Shown in pieces: positions 8,113-17,611 of a stretch of DNA of 64,000 bases; position 1 is the first letter of the stretch, and each line of letters begins with the position of its first letter. The translations under genes were made by a program, and so were the position numbers. Source of the DNA: CAVQBP01 sp964448105 (lineage in GTDB: Bacteria; Bacteroidota; Ignavibacteria; Ignavibacteriales; Ignavibacteriaceae); assembly GCA_964448105.1 (NCBI GenBank), contig CAYUVK010000006.1:1-64000 (forward strand). Reading direction: 5' to 3'. The notes under the pieces are model-generated. The model was not told where the DNA came from, did not search any database, and saw only the letters and a program-made list of their open reading frames with translations.

Positions 8113-10740
8113 TTAAAAAGAAAAGCCGCTGGTAAAGTATATACCTGAATTCTCGACTGATTTTACATAATTAAAAGAGAATAAAAATCCGGGATTAATA
8201 ATAGATAACCAGATACCACCTCCATAGGCATTGTGCCATACTTTTGATTCTGAACCTGATATAAATACTCTACCCACATCATCAAGAGCGGTTATTCCGC
8301 AATAAATCGGGACCTGGAAAAAGAATTTAAAAAGATATAATCTAAATTCAGCACTTCCTAAAAAACCTGCATCACCGGCAAACCTGTTTTTTGCAAAACC
8401 TCTTAACGAACCATTCCCGCCTAAGAATGCGGATTCAAAGAAAGGATAGCTGCCGAAATTTTTTTCGCCGTATATTCTAAGTGCAGCCGCAGATAAAGGG
8501 AGTAAAGAAGTGGATACGTAATAACGTACATCCCCGGTTAATTTCGAAAAGCCGCTTTGATCTTTTCTTAGCGAAGGATAAGAAACTGCTTCCCCTGCAA
8601 AATAAAGTCCCTTGCCGGGAATAACCGGGTTATCTCTTCCATCTATTTTTATCCCTGCATTTATCCCGGTTAATAGAAAATCTCTATAACCATAAGGAGG
8701 ATTCTGAATAAATAGAGAATTCACCTCTTTTTCCGTAGAAGTAAATTTCAATGAAATCCCAAAGGATAAATTTATATGGTTGTTTAAAAGAAATTCAATC
8801 CGCGGATCAATTAAAAATTCTTTCTGGTTTACTTTATAAAAATGTTGTTTCTCAAGAACTTTATCTCTTTTTGTTTCATTACCATAGCCATAAAAATTAA
8901 GGACTTCCAAACCGGAGCCAAAAGCATGAAGTGCAATTTTGGAACCATTTATTAAAGAATAGAATTCACCTAAATAATTTATTTTAAATTTCTGCGGTTT
9001 AGTTGCAAACCCAGCCTTCAACTCCATCCTGTAAACATACGGAGAAGTTCGGAAGCCGAATTCATATAAAATTGGACCACCTCCAAGGAATAATCCTTCA
9101 TCCGGGTTAGAGGAAATCCAGGGGATAAACCGCCAGTCATGGCCCCAATCCTGAACTGTTGGCTCATACTTAATAGTATCATTATTAGGTTTAGGATTAT
9201 CATTTTTATTTATTACTGTGCTTGCACCTTTTATAAATCTGGTTTTATTCCCCCCGTCATAAAAGAAAGTTTTTTTCTCAGCCTGCAATATAAAAGGAAT
9301 GAATCCGAACAAATATCCTTTAACTTCGGAGCTGTCAATTAGTTCATCTTTGTCCCCATCACCTGCAATAATCACAGGAATACTTGAATTCACTTCTCCT
9401 TTAACAATTGCATAGTCATCACCGTCGAGAAGCATTATTCTTATTTCTTTTGTAAAATCATCATTAAACATTCTATGAAATAGGATTGACTTCTTTTTCT
9501 CACCTGTTTTTTTATCTCTTTTACTAACCGTTACTTCAACATGGTGTTCATCAATCCGGTTTATTTCTGCATATTCATCTTTATCGGTTCCATATATATC
9601 AACATATTTTGAAATATTTTTATAGTAATTTTCAGAAGCTTCAAAAAGATTATTGCGCCTTTCTTTTAAAATTGATACTAAATATTCTCCTGATTTTTGA
9701 ATCATTTCAGGCGGCATATGATTGACCGCATCAACTATAACCGAATCAGTAAGATGATCTAATACATAATTAGTCACCGAATCCCATTGCGGTTTATCAA
9801 ATGAAGACAGGAACCTTCTATCAACATATCTTCCCGACCAGGTTAAAGATTCAATTTTAGGATAAGATTCCGAAAAGCTGTTCATTTGAGTTATCGATTC
9901 AGTTGCAATCCAGGGAAACAAACCATCAAACCTTGAAAAAGCCTGATCGCGATCTCTTGGAATTGGATACCAGACTTTTTCCCCATTCTCGGTGAACCGA
10001 GCCCATTTCCATTGATCAACATGCCTGTCCCAATCTCCGACATAAATGTCTATTAACCTGGCCTTTAGAAATTCTGTAGCCTTTACATGCTCATCATTAT
10101 CCTCTTCAAGCCTTTTGAATAATTTATATGTACTTTTTATTTTTTCCGCATTTGCAAATCCCTCATCTTCATCATCAGCTTCAGGCTGGATTTCAAGCAT
10201 ACCAATAATTCCACCGAATTCTTGTCTGAATTTTCCAAGCTTTTCATCATCAGGCATAATATAAAGCTCAGGTATTGCCTGCAAAACTCCCACAGCATTT
10301 AGAATTGGAGCAACTATAAGAGGCGCCATTGGATTTGCCGAGCTAATCTGGTCCTGAAATACATCGGCTGCAAGTGATTCCTGTAATTCCGGCGGGAGAG
10401 TTTTAGATGGATCTTTATCTAATGATCTGAATTTATATTGCTTACCATCTTTTCCAACTAATCTTAATGATTTTGTCTGCAACCCGCCTCCCTTTTTTAA
10501 AGGTTCTAATCCGCCTGCAAATTTATTTAAATCTAAAACTTTAATTTTTAAAGGTGTAGACCATAAATCTCTCCAGTGTGTCCCGAAGAAAATTTTATGA
10601 AACCATCCTGCTTTATAACTTTCATTTGGAATTACTATTATTTCTTCTTCGGTGGTTTCATCTAAATTACTTTGAACTTGCGGATATGAAGAAATGGTTA
10701 AAAGAAAAAATGCAATATTTAGGTAAGTAATTCTTTTCAT
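8113..10740 (-). CDS. Outer-membrane protein: kinase-like N-terminal half plus Omp85-type surface-antigen barrel
   Basis: 875 residues with signal peptide (MKRITYLNIAFFLLTISSYP). Residues about 480-875 look like a BamA/TamA-type barrel: repeated amphipathic strands, GINAGIKIDGRDNPVIPGKG, FLGGNGSLRGFAKNRF (the conserved RGF loop that marks surface antigens) and a C-terminus ending in Phe. The first 480 residues are not POTRA repeats. They contain KARLIDIYVGDWDRH at about 240 followed by VWYPIPRDRDQAFSRF at about 263, the spacing and chemistry of the catalytic-loop and metal-binding Asp of HipA/CotH/Fam20-type atypical kinases. An acidic loop AGDGDKDELIDSS (about 450) resembles a calcium-binding loop. 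I infer a periplasmic or surface kinase-like domain attached to a barrel; activity is unproven. Monocistronic. Confidence 0.75.
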   Translation of the reverse strand: MKRITYLNIAFFLLTISSYPQVQSNLDETTEEEIIVIPNESYKAGWFHKIFFGTHWRDLWSTPLKIKVLDLNKFAGGLEPLKKGGGLQTKSLRLVGKDGKQYKFRSLDKDPSKTLPPELQESLAADVFQDQISSANPMAPLIVAPILNAVGVLQAIPELYIMPDDEKLGKFRQEFGGIIGMLEIQPEADDEDEGFANAEKIKSTYKLFKRLEEDNDEHVKATEFLKARLIDIYVGDWDRHVDQWKWARFTENGEKVWYPIPRDRDQAFSRFDGLFPWIATESITQMNSFSESYPKIESLTWSGRYVDRRFLSSFDKPQWDSVTNYVLDHLTDSVIVDAVNHMPPEMIQKSGEYLVSILKERRNNLFEASENYYKNISKYVDIYGTDKDEYAEINRIDEHHVEVTVSKRDKKTGEKKKSILFHRMFNDDFTKEIRIMLLDGDDYAIVKGEVNSSIPVIIAGDGDKDELIDSSEVKGYLFGFIPFILQAEKKTFFYDGGNKTRFIKGASTVINKNDNPKPNNDTIKYEPTVQDWGHDWRFIPWISSNPDEGLFLGGGPILYEFGFRTSPYVYRMELKAGFATKPQKFKINYLGEFYSLINGSKIALHAFGSGLEVLNFYGYGNETKRDKVLEKQHFYKVNQKEFLIDPRIEFLLNNHINLSFGISLKFTSTEKEVNSLFIQNPPYGYRDFLLTGINAGIKIDGRDNPVIPGKGLYFAGEAVSYPSLRKDQSGFSKLTGDVRYYVSTSLLPLSAAALRIYGEKNFGSYPFFESAFLGGNGSLRGFAKNRFAGDAGFLGSAEFRLYLFKFFFQVPIYCGITALDDVGRVFISGSESKVWHNAYGGGIWLSIINPGFLFSFNYVKSVENSGIYFTSGFSF

Positions 10741-10908
10741 TTTTATCTAATAAATAGAATTTTGCTATTGATAAATTTTTTCATCATGTTCTAACACTTT
10801 ATTCACATAATTATCATTAATTTAAAAAGTCATAGTTTTTTATTATTAGAAATGCGGAAAATAAAATATCAATTATCTAAAATGAGGGAGAATACGAGTA
10901 ATTATATA

Positions 10909-12111
10909 TTATTCAATCAATGGTCCTAAATTTGTCCCTCCTGGGAAAAGAATTACGGCCACTGCAAAAGCTAAAATTGAGACTATTATACCATACATAA
11001 AAATATTGTAACATATTCTCAGGTAGCGGTATTTTTGTCCCAATACCTGGCCAAGGTAATAGAAATCTTTTGTCATACTGCCGTAAAGAAAATCTTTATC
11101 ATTCATCATTTCATTCATTCCCCATTCAAATTCTTTCAGCTTCATTTTAAAAAAATTTCCAAAGAATAAAAGGTTGACTCTTTTTTCTTTAATATCTTCA
11201 TGTGTAAAAGTGCCTGAAGTAATTTTAGGACGCGTAACCAAAACAGCAAAAATCAAAGTAACTAAACTCACAGTTGCCAATATTGCAGTAGGAATTATCA
11301 GATGCGGATTAGTATCTAATTTTCTTACCATTACAGCAACTATTGCAGTTAAAATAAGAGTATTAATGCTTATCATAATATTAGCTTTGTTATCTGCAAG
11401 CCCGCTGAACTCTACATGCGTACGAATTGTATTACGGAACATTGTTTCAATCCCGCGCTCAGCTTGTTTACTTTTTGCCGGTTTTTGTTTTTCAATTGTA
11501 TCACCAATTTCAATTCCATTTTTTACTTTAATTAGTCTCTTTTTCAGCTTTTCAATGTTTCTTTGCCTTTGCTCTTCAAAAACTTCTTTTGCATAATCAG
11601 TATTAAATTTATTGTTCGTTAAAAAATCAATATTGGAATTCAGCCATTCAATATCCGTAAACTTGTTACCCAGCATATTTTCCCATTCCTGCCGAAGTAG
11701 CTTTACCCTGCTTTGAAACCCTTTTTGACCAATATGTGACAGGTCGGCATCGCAAATAATTTTTTCAAGTAAACTTTTAGGATTACGTGGAATCTTTGTA
11801 GCCCTTATTAAGTGAGCAACCATTTCAATTTTTTCTTCAGAAAGATGATTCTCATTACTAAAGTTTTTAAAAATCTCAATACTTTTTTCCTCATGTCCAA
11901 TATAAAGTTTAATCAAACCCGTATCATGGAACCATGCGGCAAGTAAGAGAATCTCCATATCTTCATTCGATAAACCACTGTGTTCTCCAATTAGTTTTGC
12001 AGATTCAACTACATTGAGAGTATGGTCAATATTATGATAAACGCAGCCTTCCGGTAGATTATTCTGAAATAAATTAACAACAAATTCAGATGCTTTAGTC
12101 AAGTAATTCAT
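10909..12111 (-). CDS. HD-domain phosphohydrolase fused to Pycsar-type (DUF5706) transmembrane effector domain
   Basis: About 400 residues. The N-terminal HD domain shows YHNIDHT (about 26), FHDTG (about 62, the HD pair), AHLIRATK and CDADLSHIG (last metal Asp), so all metal ligands are present. After a charged linker comes RTHVEFSGLADNKANIMIS at about 230, the hallmark entry of the Pycsar effector TM domain, followed by three or four hydrophobic helices. Known PycTM effectors bind cCMP or cUMP and damage the membrane during phage infection; the HD-fused version is common in Bacteroidota and unexplained. Two ATGs are available at 12117 and 12111; GGGG spacing favours 12111. A class III cyclase lies 3.7 kb away but not in the same operon. 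Confidence 0.82.
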   Translation of the reverse strand: MNYLTKASEFVVNLFQNNLPEGCVYHNIDHTLNVVESAKLIGEHSGLSNEDMEILLLAAWFHDTGLIKLYIGHEEKSIEIFKNFSNENHLSEEKIEMVAHLIRATKIPRNPKSLLEKIICDADLSHIGQKGFQSRVKLLRQEWENMLGNKFTDIEWLNSNIDFLTNNKFNTDYAKEVFEEQRQRNIEKLKKRLIKVKNGIEIGDTIEKQKPAKSKQAERGIETMFRNTIRTHVEFSGLADNKANIMISINTLILTAIVAVMVRKLDTNPHLIIPTAILATVSLVTLIFAVLVTRPKITSGTFTHEDIKEKRVNLLFFGNFFKMKLKEFEWGMNEMMNDKDFLYGSMTKDFYYLGQVLGQKYRYLRICYNIFMYGIIVSILAFAVAVILFPGGTNLGPLIE

Positions 12112-12366
12112 AATCATTTACCCCAAATAATTATTAATTTGAAGTTACTTATTTTTAAATAAAAAAGAAATTATAATTATTTATTTCTGATCTAATTACT
12201 CGGAAAAAGATACCGGATCTTATGATTTTTTAAATCATTTCCGGCTAATCGTCATCCTCGTAACTTTAAGAGAAATTGCCGGCAGGAATTATCTTAAATA
12301 CAAAACGGATAATTGATACAAATGAAAATCTTTACATTCAGGATTTACAGGCTGTTTGTCAATATT

Positions 12367-12936
12367 TTAATGATAACGAATCTTATTTTCTTTAGAGTGC
12401 GATTGTTCTTCAGGTTCCTCCATTTCTTTTTCATCCATTTCTTTTGAATAAGAATTATATTCTTCGGGTGAAGTTTTATGAAGTTGTTTTACTGCAGCTA
12501 CAATTGCCCATATTTTATCATCGGGATGAGTTCTACCCCATGCCGGCATTCCCGTCATTTTAATTCCGTTTTTAGTTACCCAAAATAATTCTTCTGCGCT
12601 CATTTCTTTACCTGACTCACTCAAATCTGGTGCAGGCGGATTTAATCCTTTTGCCAAATTTGTTTCTTTCTTCCCCGGTGCACTGTGGCAGCTTTCACAC
12701 ATTTCTTGATAATGTACAAAACCTTCTTTAATCATGGATGAATCATTTAGATCCGGAGCCTTAATCGCTTTAGAATGATGCTCAACAGAATTATCGCTTG
12801 TAGTTTCTAAAACCCATTTGGAGATTCCTGTTTCAGGTTTTATTGCACTTACATTGTATAGGCCTGAGTAAATAAATATGATGCCTAATACGCCTAATCC
12901 AATAAATGTAAATAATATTGATAAAATGATTTTCAT
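12367..12936 (-). CDS. Membrane-anchored monoheme cytochrome c (copy 1)
   Basis: 189 residues: one N-terminal membrane helix (about 1-25), then a class I cytochrome c with CESCH at about 80, LNPPAPDLSES, and KMTGMPAWG in which the Met is the likely sixth heme ligand. The C-terminus is hydrophilic and Glu/Lys-rich. A second copy at 29554-30123 differs at about 23 of 189 residues by hand count and shares flanking DNA. Proteins of this type often accompany copper and oxidase genes; here it stands alone between the HD-Pyc gene and the histidine kinase. Probably a membrane-tethered electron carrier facing the periplasm. Confidence 0.88.
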   Translation of the reverse strand: MKIILSILFTFIGLGVLGIIFIYSGLYNVSAIKPETGISKWVLETTSDNSVEHHSKAIKAPDLNDSSMIKEGFVHYQEMCESCHSAPGKKETNLAKGLNPPAPDLSESGKEMSAEELFWVTKNGIKMTGMPAWGRTHPDDKIWAIVAAVKQLHKTSPEEYNSYSKEMDEKEMEEPEEQSHSKENKIRYH

Positions 12937-13040
12937 TGTTTTTCTTAGATATTTTAGTGAATATTTTTGTAGGATAAGTTAAAGGTTAAAAGTTAAGATT
13001 CAAAGGTCAGGGATCAAAGATTGACTATGATTAGTAATTC

Positions 13041-13318
13041 TTAATCCAAATTGAGTTGTTTTGAATTAGATAATGACCAGAATAGTTCTTTTGTATTTTC
13101 ACCATTAAAAGTTAGAGCAGTATAAGAAATCATTTTTTTATATTTATCAAAATATTGCATGAAAGATTTTGGCAAAGGTAACACGAATACCCCGTTACTA
13201 ATTTCCTCTAATCTTATTCCTTTTAAAGAAATATCCTTTATAATAAAATTACTTGTGTTTTTTACAGAAAATTCTTGAAAGAATAGTAAATTATAAGGTA
13301 TAAGATAAAAGTTTTATT
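13041..13318 (-). pseudogene. Possible 5'-truncated gene remnant upstream of the histidine kinase
   Basis: An open frame of about 90 codons with protein-like composition (NTSNFIIKDISLKGIRLEEI, NGVFVLPLPKSFMQYFDKYK, FNGENTKELFWSL) ends at TAA 13041-13043. It has no plausible start codon: reading upstream it meets a TAA near 13320 with no ATG, GTG or TTG before the sense begins. Its last codons (SKQLNLD) have a degraded counterpart upstream of the duplicated cytochrome at 29554, so the duplication that made the cytochrome copies clipped this gene's tail. Family not recognised. Confidence 0.35.
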
Positions 13319-13405
13319 ATTAATCTAATTTGCAAATTATTTTTTTACTGCATACATTCCGTTAAAATTTATGGCTGAGTTTCCAAATTATGTGCAGGTA
13401 GATAC

Positions 13406-15916
13406 ATGTTTAAGTTAAATAAATTTTTGCCTTGGTTATCCATCCGGAACAAACTGATTATTGCATTTACAGGTCTTTCTTTATTGCCCATTATGGTAGT
13501 CGGTGTATATGGAATTGTTACTAACACGAAGATGATGAGACATATTGCAATTCAAAATCTCAATCATGATCTTTCCTTGCTTCAGGAAAATACGGCAAGC
13601 CTAATGTCTGGGATAGAAAGTGATCTTCGGCTGATTCAAAATTCATATTTGAATAAGAATTTATTGAATACATCGAAAGATCAACACTATTTTTTACAAA
13701 CACATACAATTAAAGATTTAAATGACGGACTTCTATCTTTAGTTAAATCACGAAGGATTTACTACCAGATTAGAGTTATGGATTATTTGGGAAATGAAAT
13801 TTCACGCGTACAATCAGAATCATCCAATTTGACAGATGATTCATATCAGATTGTTGCCAGAAATGAATTACGACCATTTCCTGAAGTCTATTACCTTTAT
13901 CTTGTAAAAAATCTTTCCAAAGGTCAAATTGCATTAGCTCCGGCCGAACTTCGTGGAACAAATAATAAATTAATACCTGTGGTAAGTTTTGCTGTGCCTA
14001 TAAGTTATGGAGACAAGGAATCCGGTATTCTTATTGCAGATGTGTATGTTAAAAGCCTTTTCGGCTCTTTACAGACTTATAAACCTCTAGCCCAGGATGA
14101 GGAAGTAATTTTAGCAAGCAGCGATGGTCATTACCTTTATCATTCTTTAAAGAAAAAGAACTGGAATAAATTGTTAGCTGAAAGAAATGAATATAATCTT
14201 CAGCATGATTTTTCTGTTCCTGTAACAAATAAAATTCTTTCAAACCGGAAATCTACATTTATCGATGAAAGTAATTATATAATCTCTCATTCACCACTTT
14301 TCTATGGATATTCTTCAGTTTATCATTCAAGCATAGAACAGAGTTTCGCAATTCCGTTATATTTAATTGTTGCTGTTCCTAAAGCAATCATTATGTCTCC
14401 TGTTCACTCTTATGAAAATACATTTGCAGGTATACTTGTATTATTCCTTATCATTTCAATTACATTAAGCCTATTGGCGACAAGACATTTTACTACTTCG
14501 CTTGCAACACTTACAAGAGGGGCTGAAACAATTACCAAAGGGAATTATGATTACAGGGTTAATGTAGAGACGGGTGATGAGATTGAAAAATTAGCTGAGC
14601 AATTCAATTTAATGGCAAAATCATTATTTGCACATGAAAAGGAAATACAGCAATATAGATTACACCTTGAAGAAATGGTTGCTTCCAGAACGGAAGAGCT
14701 TTTTTCCGAAAAATCAAAGTTGCAGGCCATACTTGATAATTTACCGAGTGCATTTTTACTTCTTGATAAAGAATTGCGTATACAAACTGCAAGCGCTGCA
14801 TTTAATACAATCACGGGTTACAATATTGATGATGTAAAAGGAGAAAATTGCAGCAAGATTTTCGGTACAAACGGATCATGTACTAATTGCATTTGCCAGA
14901 AAGCAATTTCAAATAATAAAATTGAAAGCTATATAAGCTGTAAAATAGATAACAAGCAGCAAGAACGCTACATTGAACATGTTGCCATTCCAATGAAGTA
15001 TAATAGTGAAGTGATTGCCGTATTAGCAGTTATTACAGATATTACGAAACGAAAGCAATTGGAAAATGTTTTAGTTAAAACAGAGAAGCTTGCTGCAACA
15101 GGAGAGATTGCAGCATTTGTAGCCCATGAATTCCGTAATTCTCTGACATCAATTAAAATGATTCTTCAACTTTTAGCGGAATCTGAACACGTTTCGAAGT
15201 CTGAAAAAAAATCTGTTACCGTTGCACTCAATTCTACCGGGGAAATGGAAGAAACTGTTACCAAGCTGCTTAACTATGCTTACCCGGTTCCGATGAACTT
15301 TCAAGCTGCAAGCATTGACACGATATTGAATGAAAGTCTCGTTTTTGTCCAGCTCCGTTTTCGTAAATCAAGGATATCTATCAAAAAAGAAATCGAACCT
15401 TCAATTCCACCAATATTTTTAGATGCTTCACATTTAAAGGAAGCAATAATTAATGTTCTTTTGAATGCCGTTCAGTCGATAGATGAAAAAAATAATTCAT
15501 CTGAAAGTATAAACTTCGAAAAAGACGCAGTTAATAAAATTGGGATTTCAGTACGGAAAATAAATCTTAAAAAGACACTTCACGATTATAAATTAGAAGA
15601 AGCTATTGAATACACACATATTGAAAATGCAGATCGCAATAAATATGAGATAATTTTACCAAAGGGAACCGAGTGTATTCTTTTACAAATTACCGATACC
15701 GGCGGTGGCATAGATCGTAAAGATATTTCGAGAATTTTCGATCCGTTCTTCACTACAAAAACTAATGGTACCGGACTAGGGCTTCCAATGGTAAAGAGAA
15801 CTATTAATGCTCATCGGGGTATTATTACAGTAGAAAGTAAAAAGGGAGCGGGTACAACTTTTGGTATCTTTATCCCATTACTTAACGAAGGTGATTCATT
15901 TCCTAAACATATCTGA
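13406..15916 (+). CDS. Membrane sensor histidine kinase (Cache-HAMP-PAS-HisKA-HATPase)
   Basis: 836 residues. TM1 (about 17-38) and TM2 (about 340-362) bracket a large periplasmic sensor of Cache type. HAMP follows (about 362-415), then a PAS domain (about 440-555), HisKA with phospho-acceptor His574 in VAHEFRNSLTSIK, and HATPase with NVLLNAVQS (N box), DTGGGI (G1) and GTGLGLPM (G2). The PAS contains ENCSKIFGTNGSCTNCIC, a cluster of four Cys that could bind a metal, heme or Fe-S centre. The response regulator starts 11 bases after the stop, so the two form an NtrB/NtrC-style pair. With the redox cluster downstream, a redox or electron-acceptor signal is a fair guess. Confidence 0.92.
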   Translation: MFKLNKFLPWLSIRNKLIIAFTGLSLLPIMVVGVYGIVTNTKMMRHIAIQNLNHDLSLLQENTASLMSGIESDLRLIQNSYLNKNLLNTSKDQHYFLQTHTIKDLNDGLLSLVKSRRIYYQIRVMDYLGNEISRVQSESSNLTDDSYQIVARNELRPFPEVYYLYLVKNLSKGQIALAPAELRGTNNKLIPVVSFAVPISYGDKESGILIADVYVKSLFGSLQTYKPLAQDEEVILASSDGHYLYHSLKKKNWNKLLAERNEYNLQHDFSVPVTNKILSNRKSTFIDESNYIISHSPLFYGYSSVYHSSIEQSFAIPLYLIVAVPKAIIMSPVHSYENTFAGILVLFLIISITLSLLATRHFTTSLATLTRGAETITKGNYDYRVNVETGDEIEKLAEQFNLMAKSLFAHEKEIQQYRLHLEEMVASRTEELFSEKSKLQAILDNLPSAFLLLDKELRIQTASAAFNTITGYNIDDVKGENCSKIFGTNGSCTNCICQKAISNNKIESYISCKIDNKQQERYIEHVAIPMKYNSEVIAVLAVITDITKRKQLENVLVKTEKLAATGEIAAFVAHEFRNSLTSIKMILQLLAESEHVSKSEKKSVTVALNSTGEMEETVTKLLNYAYPVPMNFQAASIDTILNESLVFVQLRFRKSRISIKKEIEPSIPPIFLDASHLKEAIINVLLNAVQSIDEKNNSSESINFEKDAVNKIGISVRKINLKKTLHDYKLEEAIEYTHIENADRNKYEIILPKGTECILLQITDTGGGIDRKDISRIFDPFFTTKTNGTGLGLPMVKRTINAHRGIITVESKKGAGTTFGIFIPLLNEGDSFPKHI

Positions 15917-15926
15917 AAAATATTAA

Positions 15927-17348
15927 ATGAATAAATTTAACAAATTAAAAGAGAATAGAGGAAAAATTCTTGTTGTGGATGATGATCCCAAAATATTATT
16001 TGCCTTTCTTGAAGTTTTAAAGAAAGACGGTTATTCTGCTGTCACGGCAGGCGATGGAGAAGAAGCTTTAAAGGTAATCAGCTCCGAAAATATCGTACTG
16101 ATTTTCATGGATATTTCAATTCCCAAAATAGACGGCTTGGAGGTTTTAAAAAGATTTAGAGAACTGGGGATAAATATTCCTACTATCATTATTACCGGTT
16201 ACGGTATAATGCAAAATGCAATTAAAGCCATGCAGCTCGGTGCTTTTGACTATCTTACAAAACCACTTGACATAAATAAAATCAGAGAACTAACAAAAAA
16301 TGCGCTGTCTAAATCGGTTAGAACTTCAGAGAATACCAAAAACGATTTTACTTTTAATACAGATATAGTCGATAGTTATGAATTAATCGGCAGAAGCTCA
16401 CGGATGCAGGAAATATATAAATTGATCGGTATGGTTTCCACGACACCCAATACAGTTCCGGTATTAATCACAGGTGAAAGTGGTACGGGAAAAGAATTGG
16501 TAGCCAGGGCAATTCACGGCAACACATTAGAAACAGGTCACCCTTTTATAGGAATTAATTGTTCTGCGGTTCCTGATAACCTGCTTGAATCAGAACTGTT
16601 CGGTTACGAAAAGGGTGCCTTTTCGGGTGCTGAGACCCGTAAGTTAGGGAAGTTTGAACTTGCCCAGAACGGAACGATATTCCTTGATGAAATCGGCAAT
16701 CTTTTACCAAACTTGCAGCAAAAATTGTTAAGGGTACTTCAGGAAAGAGAATTTGAAAGACTCGGCGGTAATGTTCCAATAAGAGTGCAAGCTCGATTCA
16801 TAGCTGCAACAAACAAAGATCTTGAACCGGAAATTAAAAAAGGAAATTTTAGGGAAGATTTTTATTTCCGGTTGAATGTTGTGTCAATTAAATTGCCTCC
16901 CCTAAGAGAACGTCCTGAAGATATTCCCCTTCTTTCAAATTATTTTTTAGCAAAATACAATGAGCATCTTAAAAAGAAGGTTGAGGGATTTTCAAAACAA
17001 ACTATGGCACTTTTAAACAATTATCAATTTCCGGGAAATGTTAGAGAACTGGAAAATTTAATTGAGAGAGCAGTAATGCTGACAAGAGGAAAAGAAATTA
17101 CAGATGACCTCCTGGAAAAAATGCTTAGCTTAAATCCGGTTAAGGCGCCGGTACTTCCAATTTCAGGATCAACACTCAAACAATCACGCGAACATATTAT
17201 CAGGATGTTTGAACAACAATTTATTGAAAAAAAACTAGCCAACACACATGGAAATGTTACTCTGGCAGCTAAAGATTCAGGAATGACAAGACAAAACTTC
17301 CAGCGCATGATGAAAAAGTATAATATAAAAGCATCAGATTTTAAATAA
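15927..17348 (+). CDS. NtrC-family sigma54-dependent response regulator
   Basis: 473 residues: receiver (DDDPKI acidic pair, phospho-Asp in FMDISIPK, switch Lys in YLTKPLD), an AAA+ domain from about 145 with Walker A GESGTGKE, the sigma54-contact loop as GAFSGA (GAFTGA with a Ser), Walker B GTIFLDEIG and R-fingers in FREDFYFRLNV, then a Fis-type HTH at the C-terminus (GNVTLAAKDSGMTRQNFQRM). Partner of the preceding kinase. The next operon begins 310 bases downstream with a sigma54-like promoter and a tandem repeat, which are the obvious targets. Confidence 0.94.
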   Translation: MNKFNKLKENRGKILVVDDDPKILFAFLEVLKKDGYSAVTAGDGEEALKVISSENIVLIFMDISIPKIDGLEVLKRFRELGINIPTIIITGYGIMQNAIKAMQLGAFDYLTKPLDINKIRELTKNALSKSVRTSENTKNDFTFNTDIVDSYELIGRSSRMQEIYKLIGMVSTTPNTVPVLITGESGTGKELVARAIHGNTLETGHPFIGINCSAVPDNLLESELFGYEKGAFSGAETRKLGKFELAQNGTIFLDEIGNLLPNLQQKLLRVLQEREFERLGGNVPIRVQARFIAATNKDLEPEIKKGNFREDFYFRLNVVSIKLPPLRERPEDIPLLSNYFLAKYNEHLKKKVEGFSKQTMALLNNYQFPGNVRELENLIERAVMLTRGKEITDDLLEKMLSLNPVKAPVLPISGSTLKQSREHIIRMFEQQFIEKKLANTHGNVTLAAKDSGMTRQNFQRMMKKYNIKASDFK

Positions 17349-17499
17349 TATAAATCCTTCATATCAAAACCTGCATAAATAAAGATATATTAAGACAAAG
17401 ATAAATCAGAATAAAAAATTACTTCGCTTAAATGAAATTGGTTCCGCTTATTTATTTATCATATACTCCTATTCCCATTATACCTATGTACCTTAAAAG

Positions 17500-17540
17500 T
17501 GTAAAATAATCTTTGGCACATGTAAAATAAAACTTGGCAG
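17500..17540 (+). promoter_or_regulatory. Two 20-base direct repeats with 21-base period, candidate activator site
   Basis: TGTAAAATAATCTTTGGCAC (17500-17519) and TGTAAAATAAAACTTGGCAG (17521-17540) repeat with a 21-base period, two helical turns, so two dimers would sit on the same DNA face. They lie about 95 bases before the expected start site of the sigma54-like promoter, the normal distance for an NtrC-type enhancer. Binding by the adjacent regulator is inferred. Confidence 0.5.
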
Positions 17541-17611
17541 TTTTTCCTTCTCAAAAATAATTCTATCCGTGTAAATCTCTACTAATGAACTATTTAATAC
17601 ATTTACTCAAA

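Noticed and set aside
5268..12111. A complete Pycsar defence operon (cyclase plus PycTM effector)
   Set aside because: The cyclase has TolB-like and TPR regions not seen in PycC, is on the opposite strand and is separated by two unrelated genes. HD-fused PycTM proteins commonly stand alone.
17500..17540. Start of a CRISPR array
   Set aside because: Only two imperfect units, one-base spacing and no further repeats.
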